Shown here piece by piece: positions 1-7,099 of a stretch of DNA of 64,000 bases. Origin of the DNA: Polaromonas sp. (GTDB taxonomy: Bacteria; Pseudomonadota; Gammaproteobacteria; Burkholderiales; Burkholderiaceae_C); assembly GCF_029945895.1 (NCBI RefSeq), contig NZ_JAQSDL010000092.1, positions 1 to 64,000 of the forward strand. The letters run 5' to 3'. The position numbers and the translations under genes are program-made. The notes under the pieces are model-generated. The model was not told where the DNA came from and did not search any database. It was given only the letters and a program-made list of their open reading frames with translations. Within the stretch, counting starts at the first letter, position 1. Each line of letters starts with the position of its first letter.

Positions 1-28
1 CTTTTCTTTTGGCGACGCAAAAGAAAAG
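1..28. repeat. Perfect 10-bp inverted repeat at the window edge
   Basis: CTTTTCTTTT and AAAAGAAAAG form a perfect 10-bp stem around the 8-nt loop GGCGACGC. A second small GC stem (GTTGCC / GGCAAC) follows at about 34-49. It may be the terminator of an upstream gene outside the window or a copy of an interspersed repeat; only one copy is seen here, so the repeat idea is inference. Confidence 0.5.
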
Positions 29-119
29 TGAGTTGCCGCCGGGCAACCCCCGGCTTGCTGGCAGACCACTGGCCTTCGGTCCACTCCGCAGCCTCAACCC
101 CACAATCAACAGGCGGGAA

Positions 120-2132
120 ATGTTAGCCCGCCTCCAATCCCTGCCCCGCGACAGCCGCGACACCCTCTTCCTGCTGGTGGTCATCGCCTGGGTGCTTTTG
201 CCGCAAGTCAACGCACTGCCCTGGTGGTGCAGCGCGCTGGCCGCCGGCATGTTGCTGTGGCGCGGCCGGCTGGCCTTGGGCAACAAGCCGCTGCCGAGCA
301 AATGGTGGCTGCTGGCGCTGCTGGCGGTTGCTGTGGGCGCGACACTGCTGACCCACAAGACCTTGCTGGGCAGGGATGCCGGTGTCACGCTGATCGTGAT
401 CTTGCTGGCACTCAAGACGCTGGAGCTGCGCGCCCGGCGCGACGCCTTTGTGGTGTTTTTCCTGAGCTTCTTCACAATGCTCACCAACTTCTTCTACTCC
501 CAGTCGCTGCTGACGGCTTTCAGCATGCTGCTGGGCCTGCTGGGCCTGCTAACGGCCCTGGTCAATGCCCACATGCCGGTCGGTAAACCGCCGCTGCTGC
601 AGGCCGCCAGAACCGCCGGCTGGATGGCGCTGCTCGGTGCGCCCGTGATGGTGCTGCTGTTTGTGCTGTTCCCACGCCTGGCGCCGCTGTGGGGCGTGCC
701 ATCGGACGCCATGACGGGCCGCAGCGGCCTGAGCGCCACCATGCAGGTCGGCACCATTGCCAGCCTGGCGCTCGACAGCAGCATTGCCATGCGGATTGCG
801 TTTGAAGGCCGCCCGCCGCCGCAGCGCGAGCTGTACTTTCGCGGACCGGTGCTCTCTGCTTTTGACGGGCGGGAGTGGCGGCCCTCGTCCGGGTCCGGGT
901 TTCCGTCCCGCTACAAGCTGGCCGACAACCTGACTGTTCAGGGCGAGCCCATCGCCTACCAGGTCACGCTCGAGCCCACCAGCCGGCCCTGGCTGTTTGT
1001 GATGGACGCAGCCGCCGAGAGCCCCAGCCTGCCCGCCGGCTACCGGACCCGCATGAGCAGCGACCTGCAATGGCTGACCGACCGTCCCATCACCGACCTG
1101 GTCCGTTACCAGGTGAAAAGCCACCCGGTGTTCAGGCACGGGCCCGATCGGCAGGAAGTGGGCCTGCAGGAGTTTGTCGAACTGCCGCCCGGCTTCAACC
1201 CGCGCACGCTGGCGCTGGCCGCCGAGATCCGGCGCGACCCGCGTTACGCCCAGGCCGATACCCGGGCGCTGGTGCAGGCCGCGCTGGAGAGACTGCGCAC
1301 CGGCGGCTACACCTACACGCTGGAGCCCGGCGTGTACGGCGCCAACACGGCCGACGAATTCTGGTTCGACCGCAAGCAGGGTTTTTGCGAACACATTGCC
1401 TCGGCTTTTGTGGTGCTGATGCGCGCCATGGACGTGCCGGCCCGCATCGTCACCGGTTACCAGGGCGGCGAACTCAATGCCGTGGACGGTTTCTGGGTGC
1501 TGCGCCAGAGCGATGCCCACGCCTGGACCGAGGTCTGGCAGGCCGGCCAGGGGTGGATCCGCGTGGACCCGACCTCGGCCGTGGCGCCCGGGCGCACCGG
1601 CGCCTTCCAGCGGCTGGCGGCTCCGCAGGGACTGGTTGGCCAGGCGCTGGGCAACTTCAGTCCGACCCTGTCGGCGCAGCTGCGCGCCACCTGGGAGGCC
1701 GTGAACAATCGCTGGAACCAGTGGATCCTTACCTACACGCAGGGCAAGCAATTGCAACTGCTCAAGGACATCGGTTTTGAGTCACCGAGCTGGGAAGACC
1801 TGGCTTATGTGCTGATCGCTATCGTTGTCGGGGTCAGCCTGGCCGGTATGGCCTGGACCCTGTGGGACCGCAGCCAGCACGACCCCTGGCTGCGCCTGCT
1901 GGGCCGCGCCCGCAAACAGCTGGCCAAGGCCGGGCTGGACAGCCATGCCGCGACCTCCCCGCGCCAACTGGCCCTGCAGGTCACGCAACGTTACGGCACA
2001 GACGGCCAGGCGCTGCACGACTGGCTGCTGCAACTTGAAGCGCAGCGTTATGCCGGAAGGCCCGGCAGCGGCACGACCACGAGCGTGGCCCGGCTTGGCA
2101 AACAATACGCCGCCCTGCGCTGGCCGCCCTGA
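120..2132 (+). CDS. TgpA-like membrane transglutaminase (TgpA_N/DUF3488, transglutaminase core, DUF4129)
   Basis: This is an integral inner-membrane protein with a periplasmic transglutaminase-like domain, about 670 residues. The first 200 residues hold five or six hydrophobic segments (TgpA_N/DUF3488). The transglutaminase core follows, with the triad Cys in QGFCEH (about residue 423), His in DAHAW and Asp in RVDPT. One more membrane segment near residue 565 leads into a DUF4129-type cytoplasmic tail. I chose ATG 120, preceded by AGGCGGG. The frame stays open upstream to a TTG at 9, but that stretch crosses the inverted repeat and reads as low-complexity. In Pseudomonas aeruginosa TgpA is essential and thought to act at the cell envelope; its reaction is unknown. 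Family members usually sit after MoxR and DUF58 genes, which would lie upstream of this window. mltB follows on the same strand. Confidence 0.88.
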   Translation: MLARLQSLPRDSRDTLFLLVVIAWVLLPQVNALPWWCSALAAGMLLWRGRLALGNKPLPSKWWLLALLAVAVGATLLTHKTLLGRDAGVTLIVILLALKTLELRARRDAFVVFFLSFFTMLTNFFYSQSLLTAFSMLLGLLGLLTALVNAHMPVGKPPLLQAARTAGWMALLGAPVMVLLFVLFPRLAPLWGVPSDAMTGRSGLSATMQVGTIASLALDSSIAMRIAFEGRPPPQRELYFRGPVLSAFDGREWRPSSGSGFPSRYKLADNLTVQGEPIAYQVTLEPTSRPWLFVMDAAAESPSLPAGYRTRMSSDLQWLTDRPITDLVRYQVKSHPVFRHGPDRQEVGLQEFVELPPGFNPRTLALAAEIRRDPRYAQADTRALVQAALERLRTGGYTYTLEPGVYGANTADEFWFDRKQGFCEHIASAFVVLMRAMDVPARIVTGYQGGELNAVDGFWVLRQSDAHAWTEVWQAGQGWIRVDPTSAVAPGRTGAFQRLAAPQGLVGQALGNFSPTLSAQLRATWEAVNNRWNQWILTYTQGKQLQLLKDIGFESPSWEDLAYVLIAIVVGVSLAGMAWTLWDRSQHDPWLRLLGRARKQLAKAGLDSHAATSPRQLALQVTQRYGTDGQALHDWLLQLEAQRYAGRPGSGTTTSVARLGKQYAALRWPP

Positions 2133-2224
2133 CTTTCCCGCTCTGCGCCGTGGGATATGCGCTTGGCGCCATACTGTCAGCCTGCCTTGTTTTCCATCTT
2201 TTTTTCTGGACCCGCCCCTCCCGC

Positions 2225-3343
2225 ATGATTGCCCGCCCGTTTTCTACCCCCGCCTCGCCCCGCCTCCTGGCCGCTCTGCTTTTGATAGCTGTCGGCGCAG
2301 GCACAGCAAGCGCCAGCACCGCAAAAGATCTCAAACCCCGGAGAATCAAGGTGCAGCAGGCGGCAGAGTCGGGCAGCACCTATGCCAGCCGCGCCGACGC
2401 CATGTTTTTTGCCGAAGACATGGCCCGTCGGCGCGACCTCGACGTGCCGTGGGTGCGCAACGCCATCAGCCAGGCGCGTTTCAGCCCCACCGTCGTACGG
2501 CTGATGCAACCGCCCGCCAAGACCTTTACCAAGAACTGGCGCGTCTACCGCAGCCGTTTCATTGACCCGGTCCGCATCGCAGCGGGCGCAGCTTTCTGGC
2601 AGGACAACCAGGCCAGCCTGGCACGTGCTGAAGCGGAATACGGCGTGCCCGCCGAAATCATCGTTGGCATCATCGGCGTGGAAACCATTTACGGCCGCGA
2701 CACCGGCAAGTTCCGCGTGCTGGACGCACTGACCACGCTGGCTTTCGACTTTCCGTCCACCCATGCGCGGGCCAGCGAGCGCAGCGCGTTTTTCAAAGGC
2801 GAACTCGAACAGTTCCTGAGCCACCAGAACCGCCTGGGCAGCGACCCGCTGGCGCCGCGCGGCAGCTTCGCCGGCGCCATGGGCATGCCGCAGTTCATGC
2901 CTTCGAGCTGGGTCAAGTACGCGGTGGACTTCGACGGCGACGGCAAGGTCGACCTTTGGAACAGCCCGGCCGACGTGATCGGTTCCGTCGCCAGTTATTT
3001 CAAGGCCTTCAACTGGCAGCCCGGCATGCCCACCCATTACCCGGTGCGTTTTGACAGCGCCACGCTGGAGATGGACGCGCTGATGGCGCCCGACATCCTG
3101 CCAACTTTCAGTGTGGCCCGCTTCACCGCCAAAGGCGCGGTGCTCGAAGGCGAAGCCCTGAAGCACCCCGGGCCGCTGGCGCTGATCGAGCTGCTCAATG
3201 GCGACCCCGACAACGGCGGCAGCGCGCCAAGTTACGTCGCGGGCACGGAAAACTTCTATGTGATCACGCGCTACAACTGGAGCAGTTATTACGCGATGGC
3301 GGTGATTGAGCTGGGACGGGAAGTGGCGGCGCGGGTGAAGTAA
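2225..3343 (+). CDS. mltB: Lytic murein transglycosylase B (GH103)
   Basis: It cleaves the beta-1,4 bond between MurNAc and GlcNAc in peptidoglycan, leaving 1,6-anhydroMurNAc, and acts in the periplasm. The catalytic Glu lies in IIGVETIYGRDTG (about residue 153), and the GAMGMPQFMPSSW signature of the MltB family is present. A DFDGDGKVDLW segment resembles a calcium-binding loop. The frame is open from a GTG at 2150, but ATG 2225 gives a clean signal peptide (RLLAALLLIAVGAGTASAS), so I prefer it; neither start has a strong ribosome binding site. There is no lipobox Cys, so this copy is predicted soluble rather than a lipoprotein. The hydrophobic core of the signal peptide coincides with a partial type A repeat. 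The gene follows the TgpA-like gene by about 90 bp. Confidence 0.9.
   Translation: MIARPFSTPASPRLLAALLLIAVGAGTASASTAKDLKPRRIKVQQAAESGSTYASRADAMFFAEDMARRRDLDVPWVRNAISQARFSPTVVRLMQPPAKTFTKNWRVYRSRFIDPVRIAAGAAFWQDNQASLARAEAEYGVPAEIIVGIIGVETIYGRDTGKFRVLDALTTLAFDFPSTHARASERSAFFKGELEQFLSHQNRLGSDPLAPRGSFAGAMGMPQFMPSSWVKYAVDFDGDGKVDLWNSPADVIGSVASYFKAFNWQPGMPTHYPVRFDSATLEMDALMAPDILPTFSVARFTAKGAVLEGEALKHPGPLALIELLNGDPDNGGSAPSYVAGTENFYVITRYNWSSYYAMAVIELGREVAARVK
2278..2306 (+). repeat. Partial type A repeat inside the mltB signal-peptide codons
   Basis: The segment reads TTTTGATAGCTG then TCGGCGCAGGC, matching the second half of the type A stem and its GGCGC core seen at 3729, 19817, 25616 and 48333. 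It encodes LLLIAVGAGT. The match is short, so chance is possible. Confidence 0.4.
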
Positions 3344-3368
3344 GCGCCAGCAGGGGATTCGGCCCGAT

Positions 3369-4190
3369 TCACACCGGCTCTATCGTGATGTCCACCAGCA
3401 TCTCTTCCTCCCCGCCGCCATGGCGTATCCCCTTGATCGGCGGACAGGCGTTGTAGTCGGTGCCCACGGCCAGGCGCACGTGGCGCTGGTCGATCAGGCA
3501 GCTGTGGGTGACGTCGATGCTGACCCAGCGCCGTGCCGCCACGTCAAGGCAGATGTCGGCCCAGGCGTGGCTGGCCAAGTCGGGTTCGTTGGCGGCGTAG
3601 AAATAACCGCTGACATAACGCGCCGGAATGCCCAGGCTGCGGCAGATGGCCACCATCACATGGGCCTGGTCCTGGCAGACACCGGCGCCGGCCTCAAAGG
3701 CCTGCAGCGCCGTGGTGGTCACGCTGGTGCTATTTTTTTGGTAGCTGACGGCGCCCGCCACACCTTGGCTCAGGGCCAAAAGCATGCTCAGGGCCGTGAC
3801 ACCCGCGGGTGTGGACGGCTGCACGAAGCGGCGGCCAAACTCAGCTAATGAGGCATGCGGCGCGGCCAGCGCCGTCGGCCTGAGAAAAAAAGCCGGATGA
3901 GGCATGGCCGCGTCGTCGGTGAATTCGGCCACACCCAACGTGTCCACCTGCCCCGCGGCGTTGACCAGGCTGCCGGTCACATGGGCGGACGCTTCGGCGA
4001 CAAAGGTGTAGGAGTGGATGCTGTTACCGCAGCCGTCGTGCTGCTCATGCAACGCGCCGGGGGCACCCAGCGTCCAGAAAAGCACAGTTTGCGAGGGGCC
4101 GGACTTCGGCGTCAGCCACAGCGTCTGCAACGCATAACGCAGCGGCTCGGTGTAGCGGTAACGCGTGGTGTGACGGACGTGTAATTTCAT
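3369..4190 (-). CDS. Transglutaminase-like cysteine peptidase (Bact_transglu_N + transglutaminase core)
   Basis: A soluble protein of 273 residues. The N-terminal beta domain (LHVRHTTRYRYTEPL) is the Bact_transglu_N type. The papain-like transglutaminase core has Cys in GVCQDQAH (about residue 172), His in SHAWADI and Asp in SIDVTH. Start is ATG 4190; the frame runs to 4211 but upstream codons belong to a type B repeat. It is the last gene of a reverse-strand cluster with the Alpha-E protein and the permuted ATP-grasp protein, a combination known from many bacteria. Comparative genomics (Iyer and colleagues, 2009) proposed that such sets make and break amide or peptide bonds on an unidentified substrate. 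A full type A repeat lies inside the gene just before the catalytic Cys, encoding the SQGVAGAVSYQKNS region. Confidence 0.85.
   Translation of the reverse strand: MKLHVRHTTRYRYTEPLRYALQTLWLTPKSGPSQTVLFWTLGAPGALHEQHDGCGNSIHSYTFVAEASAHVTGSLVNAAGQVDTLGVAEFTDDAAMPHPAFFLRPTALAAPHASLAEFGRRFVQPSTPAGVTALSMLLALSQGVAGAVSYQKNSTSVTTTALQAFEAGAGVCQDQAHVMVAICRSLGIPARYVSGYFYAANEPDLASHAWADICLDVAARRWVSIDVTHSCLIDQRHVRLAVGTDYNACPPIKGIRHGGGEEEMLVDITIEPV
3729..3783 (+). repeat. Type A interspersed repeat inside a transglutaminase gene
   Basis: The copy reads GCTATTTTTTTGGTAGCTG, then ACGGCGCCCGCC, then GGCTCAGGGCCAAAA. It matches the intergenic copies at 19817 and 48333 along its whole length. It lies antisense to the gene and is translated in frame as part of it. 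Confidence 0.7.
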
Positions 4191-4265
4191 AAGGCCCCCA
4201 CGCTCCCCCACTTCGTGTGAGTCGCTGCCCCCCGGGGGGGCCGCTGCGCCTGCGGCCCGGCAAAG
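4191..4265 (-). repeat. Type B interspersed repeat between the Alpha-E and transglutaminase genes
   Basis: Read on the reverse strand it gives GGGCCGC, then CGGCCCCCCCGGGGGGGCAG, then ACACGAAGTGGGGGAGCG and TGGGGGCC. The same order of blocks appears at 8277, 11459, 44462 and 63705. It fills most of the 142-bp gap and ends directly at the transglutaminase ATG, so it shapes that gene's 5' untranslated region; its strong GC stems could affect read-through from the upstream gene. Confidence 0.75.
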
Positions 4266-4332
4266 CCGGTTCCGCGGCCCCTGCTTGAAGGGGATTTACC
4301 CCCCACTTTCGGAGGGTGCATAGGATCGCGGT

Positions 4333-5292
4333 TCACGCCGTTGCCGGAACCAGGAAGTCGCGGCTGATGTGGGCGCCGAGTTCGTTCACGCGGTCAAGGA
4401 ACTGCGTCAGGTAGGCGTGCAGGCCGGTGGCCAGGATCTCGTCGATACGCGCGTACTGCAGGTCGGCACTGAGCTTGCCCGCACGGCGCACGGTCTCGCA
4501 GGTCTGGTCATCCGTGACCTTCGCCAGATTGCTCACCACCTCCTGCAGGCTGGCAGCCAGCGAACGCGGCATGTCGGCACGCAGGATCAGCAATTCGGCC
4601 ACACGTTCGGGCTTGATCACATTGCGGTAGACCCGGCGGTAGATCTCGAAGGCGCTGACGCTGCGCAGGATCGCGCTCCAGTGGTAGAAGTCGTACTCCT
4701 GGTCTTTCACGCTGGCAGCGCCGTAAAAGTCGCTTTGCACCGCGTGAAACTTGACATCGACCAGGCGTGCGGTGTTGTCGGCGCGCTCGAGGAAGGTTCC
4801 CAGCCGCATGAAGTACAGCGCCTCGTCCTGCAGCATGGTGCCGACGGTCACGCCGCGCGACAGGTGCGAGCGGAACTTGACCCATTCGAAAAACTGGCTC
4901 GGGTCGCGTTCGAAATCGCCATTGCGCAGCATGCGGAAGATTTCGAGGTAGGTCTGGTTCTGCGTTTCCCAGACCTCGGTGGTCAGCGTTCCGCGCACGG
5001 CGCGCGCATTTTCCCGTGCATTCTTCAGGCAGGAAATGATGCTGGACGAATTTTTCTCGTCACGCACCATGAAGTCCATCACGTCGCGCGCATTGACGTC
5101 GCCGTATTTGCTTTCATAGGCACCCGAGAGTTCGCTGATGCTCAGCAGGCCCTTCCAGCCTACCTGCGCCACGGCGGTGGATTGCGGAAGCAAGGAGGTC
5201 TGGTAGTTCACATCCAGCATGCGCGCGGTGTTTTCGGCGCGCTCTGTGTAGCGGGACATCCAGAACAAGTGATCAGCAGTTCGTGACAGCAT
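4333..5292 (-). CDS. Alpha-E domain protein (DUF403)
   Basis: A 319-residue, mostly alpha-helical protein of the Alpha-E (DUF403) family. The N-terminus MLSRTADHLFWMSRYTERA is the family signature, and the rest is helical with no catalytic motif I can name. It lies between the permuted ATP-grasp gene upstream and the transglutaminase gene downstream on the same strand. In other genomes Alpha-E is found beside or fused to the same ATP-grasp domain, as happens again here at 15988-18753, which suggests the two work as one enzyme. The ATG is preceded by GAGGCGAGGAGTTAAACC, a good ribosome binding site lying in the last codons of a 57-residue ORF that repeats this gene's own 5' end. Function is inferred from family context only. 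Confidence 0.88.
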   Translation of the reverse strand: MLSRTADHLFWMSRYTERAENTARMLDVNYQTSLLPQSTAVAQVGWKGLLSISELSGAYESKYGDVNARDVMDFMVRDEKNSSSIISCLKNARENARAVRGTLTTEVWETQNQTYLEIFRMLRNGDFERDPSQFFEWVKFRSHLSRGVTVGTMLQDEALYFMRLGTFLERADNTARLVDVKFHAVQSDFYGAASVKDQEYDFYHWSAILRSVSAFEIYRRVYRNVIKPERVAELLILRADMPRSLAASLQEVVSNLAKVTDDQTCETVRRAGKLSADLQYARIDEILATGLHAYLTQFLDRVNELGAHISRDFLVPATA

Positions 5293-5295
5293 GGT

Positions 5296-5469
5296 TTAAC
5301 TCCTCGCCTCAAACACCGAAAGCGCTGGCGCGCCTTGCGTATTTTGGTGATGCCATGACAAGCGCTGCGCGCACTTGTCAGTCATCCCCGCGAATGCCTG
5401 CGGCATGTCGCCGGCGCGCTCTGTGTAGCGGGACATCCAGAAGAGGTGATCAGCGGTACGTGACAACAT
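5296..5469 (-). CDS. 57-residue ORF starting with a duplicate of the Alpha-E N-terminus
   Basis: This short frame starts at an ATG that overlaps the stop of the ATP-grasp gene (TAATG) and ends just before the Alpha-E start. Its first 19 residues, MLSRTADHLFWMSRYTERA, are identical to those of the Alpha-E protein, and the DNA of that stretch is also nearly identical (5411-5469 against 5234-5292). After that it diverges into an unrelated sequence (GDMPQAFAGMTDKC...) and stops. It looks like the remnant of a tandem duplication or of an insertion into the gene start. Because the overlaps are tight it may still be translated as a relay between the two neighbours. No function of its own is apparent. 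Confidence 0.6.
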   Translation of the reverse strand: MLSRTADHLFWMSRYTERAGDMPQAFAGMTDKCAQRLSWHHQNTQGAPALSVFEARS

Positions 5470-6995
5470 TATTTGCTACCTCCCTGCGACTGGCTTTGTG
5501 ATTGCCCCGACTGCGACTGCGTTTGCGACTGCCCCGGGGCGTGCGCATCATCTTCCAGCACCCAGGTGTCCTTGGTGCCGCCGCCCTGCGAGGAGTTGAC
5601 CACCAGGGAGCCGTCTTTCAGCGCCACACGCGTCAGGCCACCCGGCACCATCTGCACGGTTTTGCCGCTGAGCACAAACGGCCGTAAATCGATGTGGCGC
5701 GGCGCGATGCCGCTTTCGACATAGGTCGGGCAAGTCGACAGGCTCAGCGTCGGCTGGGCGATGTAACCGGCCGGGTTGGCCAGCACGGCCTTGCGGAAAT
5801 CCTCGATCTCGGCCTGTGTGGCTGCCGGGCCAACCAGCATGCCGTAGCCGCCGGCGCCGTGCACTTCCTTGATGACCAGGTCTTTCATGTTGGCCAGCGT
5901 GTACTGGAGGTCGTCCTCGTTGCGGCACATGTAGGTCGGCACGTTTTTCAGGATGGGTTTTTCGCCGAGGTAGAACTCGATCATCTTGGGCACATAGGGG
6001 TAAATCGACTTGTCGTCAGCAACGCCCGTGCCGATGGCGTTGCACAGCGCGACGTTGCCGCTGCGGTAGACATTGAGCAGGCCGGCGCAGCCGAGCGTGG
6101 AGGTCGGCCGGAAGGCCAGCGGGTCGAGGAAGTCGTCATCGACACGGCGGTAGATCACGTCCACGCGTTTCGGGCCGCGGGTGGTGCGCATGTAGACGAA
6201 GTTGTCCTTCACAAAAAGATCCTGCCCCTCGACCAGTTCCACGCCCATCTGCTGCGCGAGGAAGGCGTGTTCGAAATAGGCCGAGTTGTACATGCCGGGC
6301 GTCAGCACCACCACCGTCGGCTCGGCGCGATGCGCCGGCGAGTTGTCGCGCAGGGTCTCGAGCAGCAGGTCGGGGTAATGCGCGACAGGCGCCACGCGGT
6401 TCTCGCTGAACAGGTCGGGGAACAGCCGCATCATCATCTTGCGGTCTTCCAGCATGTAACTCACGCCGCTGGGCACGCGCAGGTTGTCTTCCAGCACGTA
6501 GTACTCGCCCTCGCCCTGGGCGTTCGGGGCGCGCACGATGTCGATGCCGCTGATATGCGAGTAGATGTTGCCGGGCACCTCGACGCCCATCATCTCTGGG
6601 CGGAACTGCGCGTTCTGGAAAATCTGCTCGGACGGAATCACGCCGGCCTTGATGATTTCCTGGTCGTGGTAGACATCGTGGATGAAGCGATTGAGCGCCG
6701 TGACACGCTGGATCAGCCCTTTTTCCATGCTGGCCCACTCGTGCGCGGGGATGATGCGCGGGATCAGGTCAAAGGGAATGAGCCGTTCGGTGCCGCCGTT
6801 GTCGGGGTTGCCGTCGTCCTTGTCGCCATAGACGGCAAAGGTGATGCCCACGCGGCGAAAAATCATCTCGGCCTCGGCACGCCTGGCCTGCATGACCGGA
6901 TCAGGCTGCCTGGCCAGCCAGCGCTGGTAAGCCTGGTAGTGCTCGCGGACGCTGGACGCCGTTGCATTCATCTCGTCAAACATGGGGCGGCTCAT
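5469..6995 (-). CDS. Circularly permuted ATP-grasp protein (DUF404/DUF407, CP_ATPgrasp_2)
   Basis: A 508-residue member of the circularly permuted ATP-grasp family, predicted to activate a carboxylate with ATP and join it to an amine. Family segments are clear: ERLIPFDLIPRIIPAHEW near residue 85, YVLEDNLRVPSGVSYMLEDR near 165, VVVLTPGMYNSAYFEHAFLA near 230, and ESGIAPRHIDLRPFVLSG near 440. I chose ATG 6995, which has GGAG nine bases upstream; a TTG at 7013 is the alternative. The protein ends in an odd Gln/Ser-rich tail (repeats of SQ) that is not part of the fold. The gene leads a cluster with Alpha-E and a transglutaminase. An AT-rich stretch with TATATAA at 7031-7037 upstream may hold the promoter. 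The substrate is unknown. Confidence 0.88.
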   Translation of the reverse strand: MSRPMFDEMNATASSVREHYQAYQRWLARQPDPVMQARRAEAEMIFRRVGITFAVYGDKDDGNPDNGGTERLIPFDLIPRIIPAHEWASMEKGLIQRVTALNRFIHDVYHDQEIIKAGVIPSEQIFQNAQFRPEMMGVEVPGNIYSHISGIDIVRAPNAQGEGEYYVLEDNLRVPSGVSYMLEDRKMMMRLFPDLFSENRVAPVAHYPDLLLETLRDNSPAHRAEPTVVVLTPGMYNSAYFEHAFLAQQMGVELVEGQDLFVKDNFVYMRTTRGPKRVDVIYRRVDDDFLDPLAFRPTSTLGCAGLLNVYRSGNVALCNAIGTGVADDKSIYPYVPKMIEFYLGEKPILKNVPTYMCRNEDDLQYTLANMKDLVIKEVHGAGGYGMLVGPAATQAEIEDFRKAVLANPAGYIAQPTLSLSTCPTYVESGIAPRHIDLRPFVLSGKTVQMVPGGLTRVALKDGSLVVNSSQGGGTKDTWVLEDDAHAPGQSQTQSQSGQSQSQSQGGSK

Positions 6996-7099
6996 CGGCT
7001 TGGTCTCCAGCAAATTTACGAATGGATCGTTATATAGCTAGCTTAGCAAGTAATGCGCCAGCCGTTCGTAGGCCAATCACTATTTGTGCAGATTTCCAT

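Noticed and set aside
549..1757. Reverse-strand open frame of 402 codons opposite the TgpA-like gene
   Set aside because: Composition typical of an antisense shadow, no start signal, and the forward frame has clear motifs.
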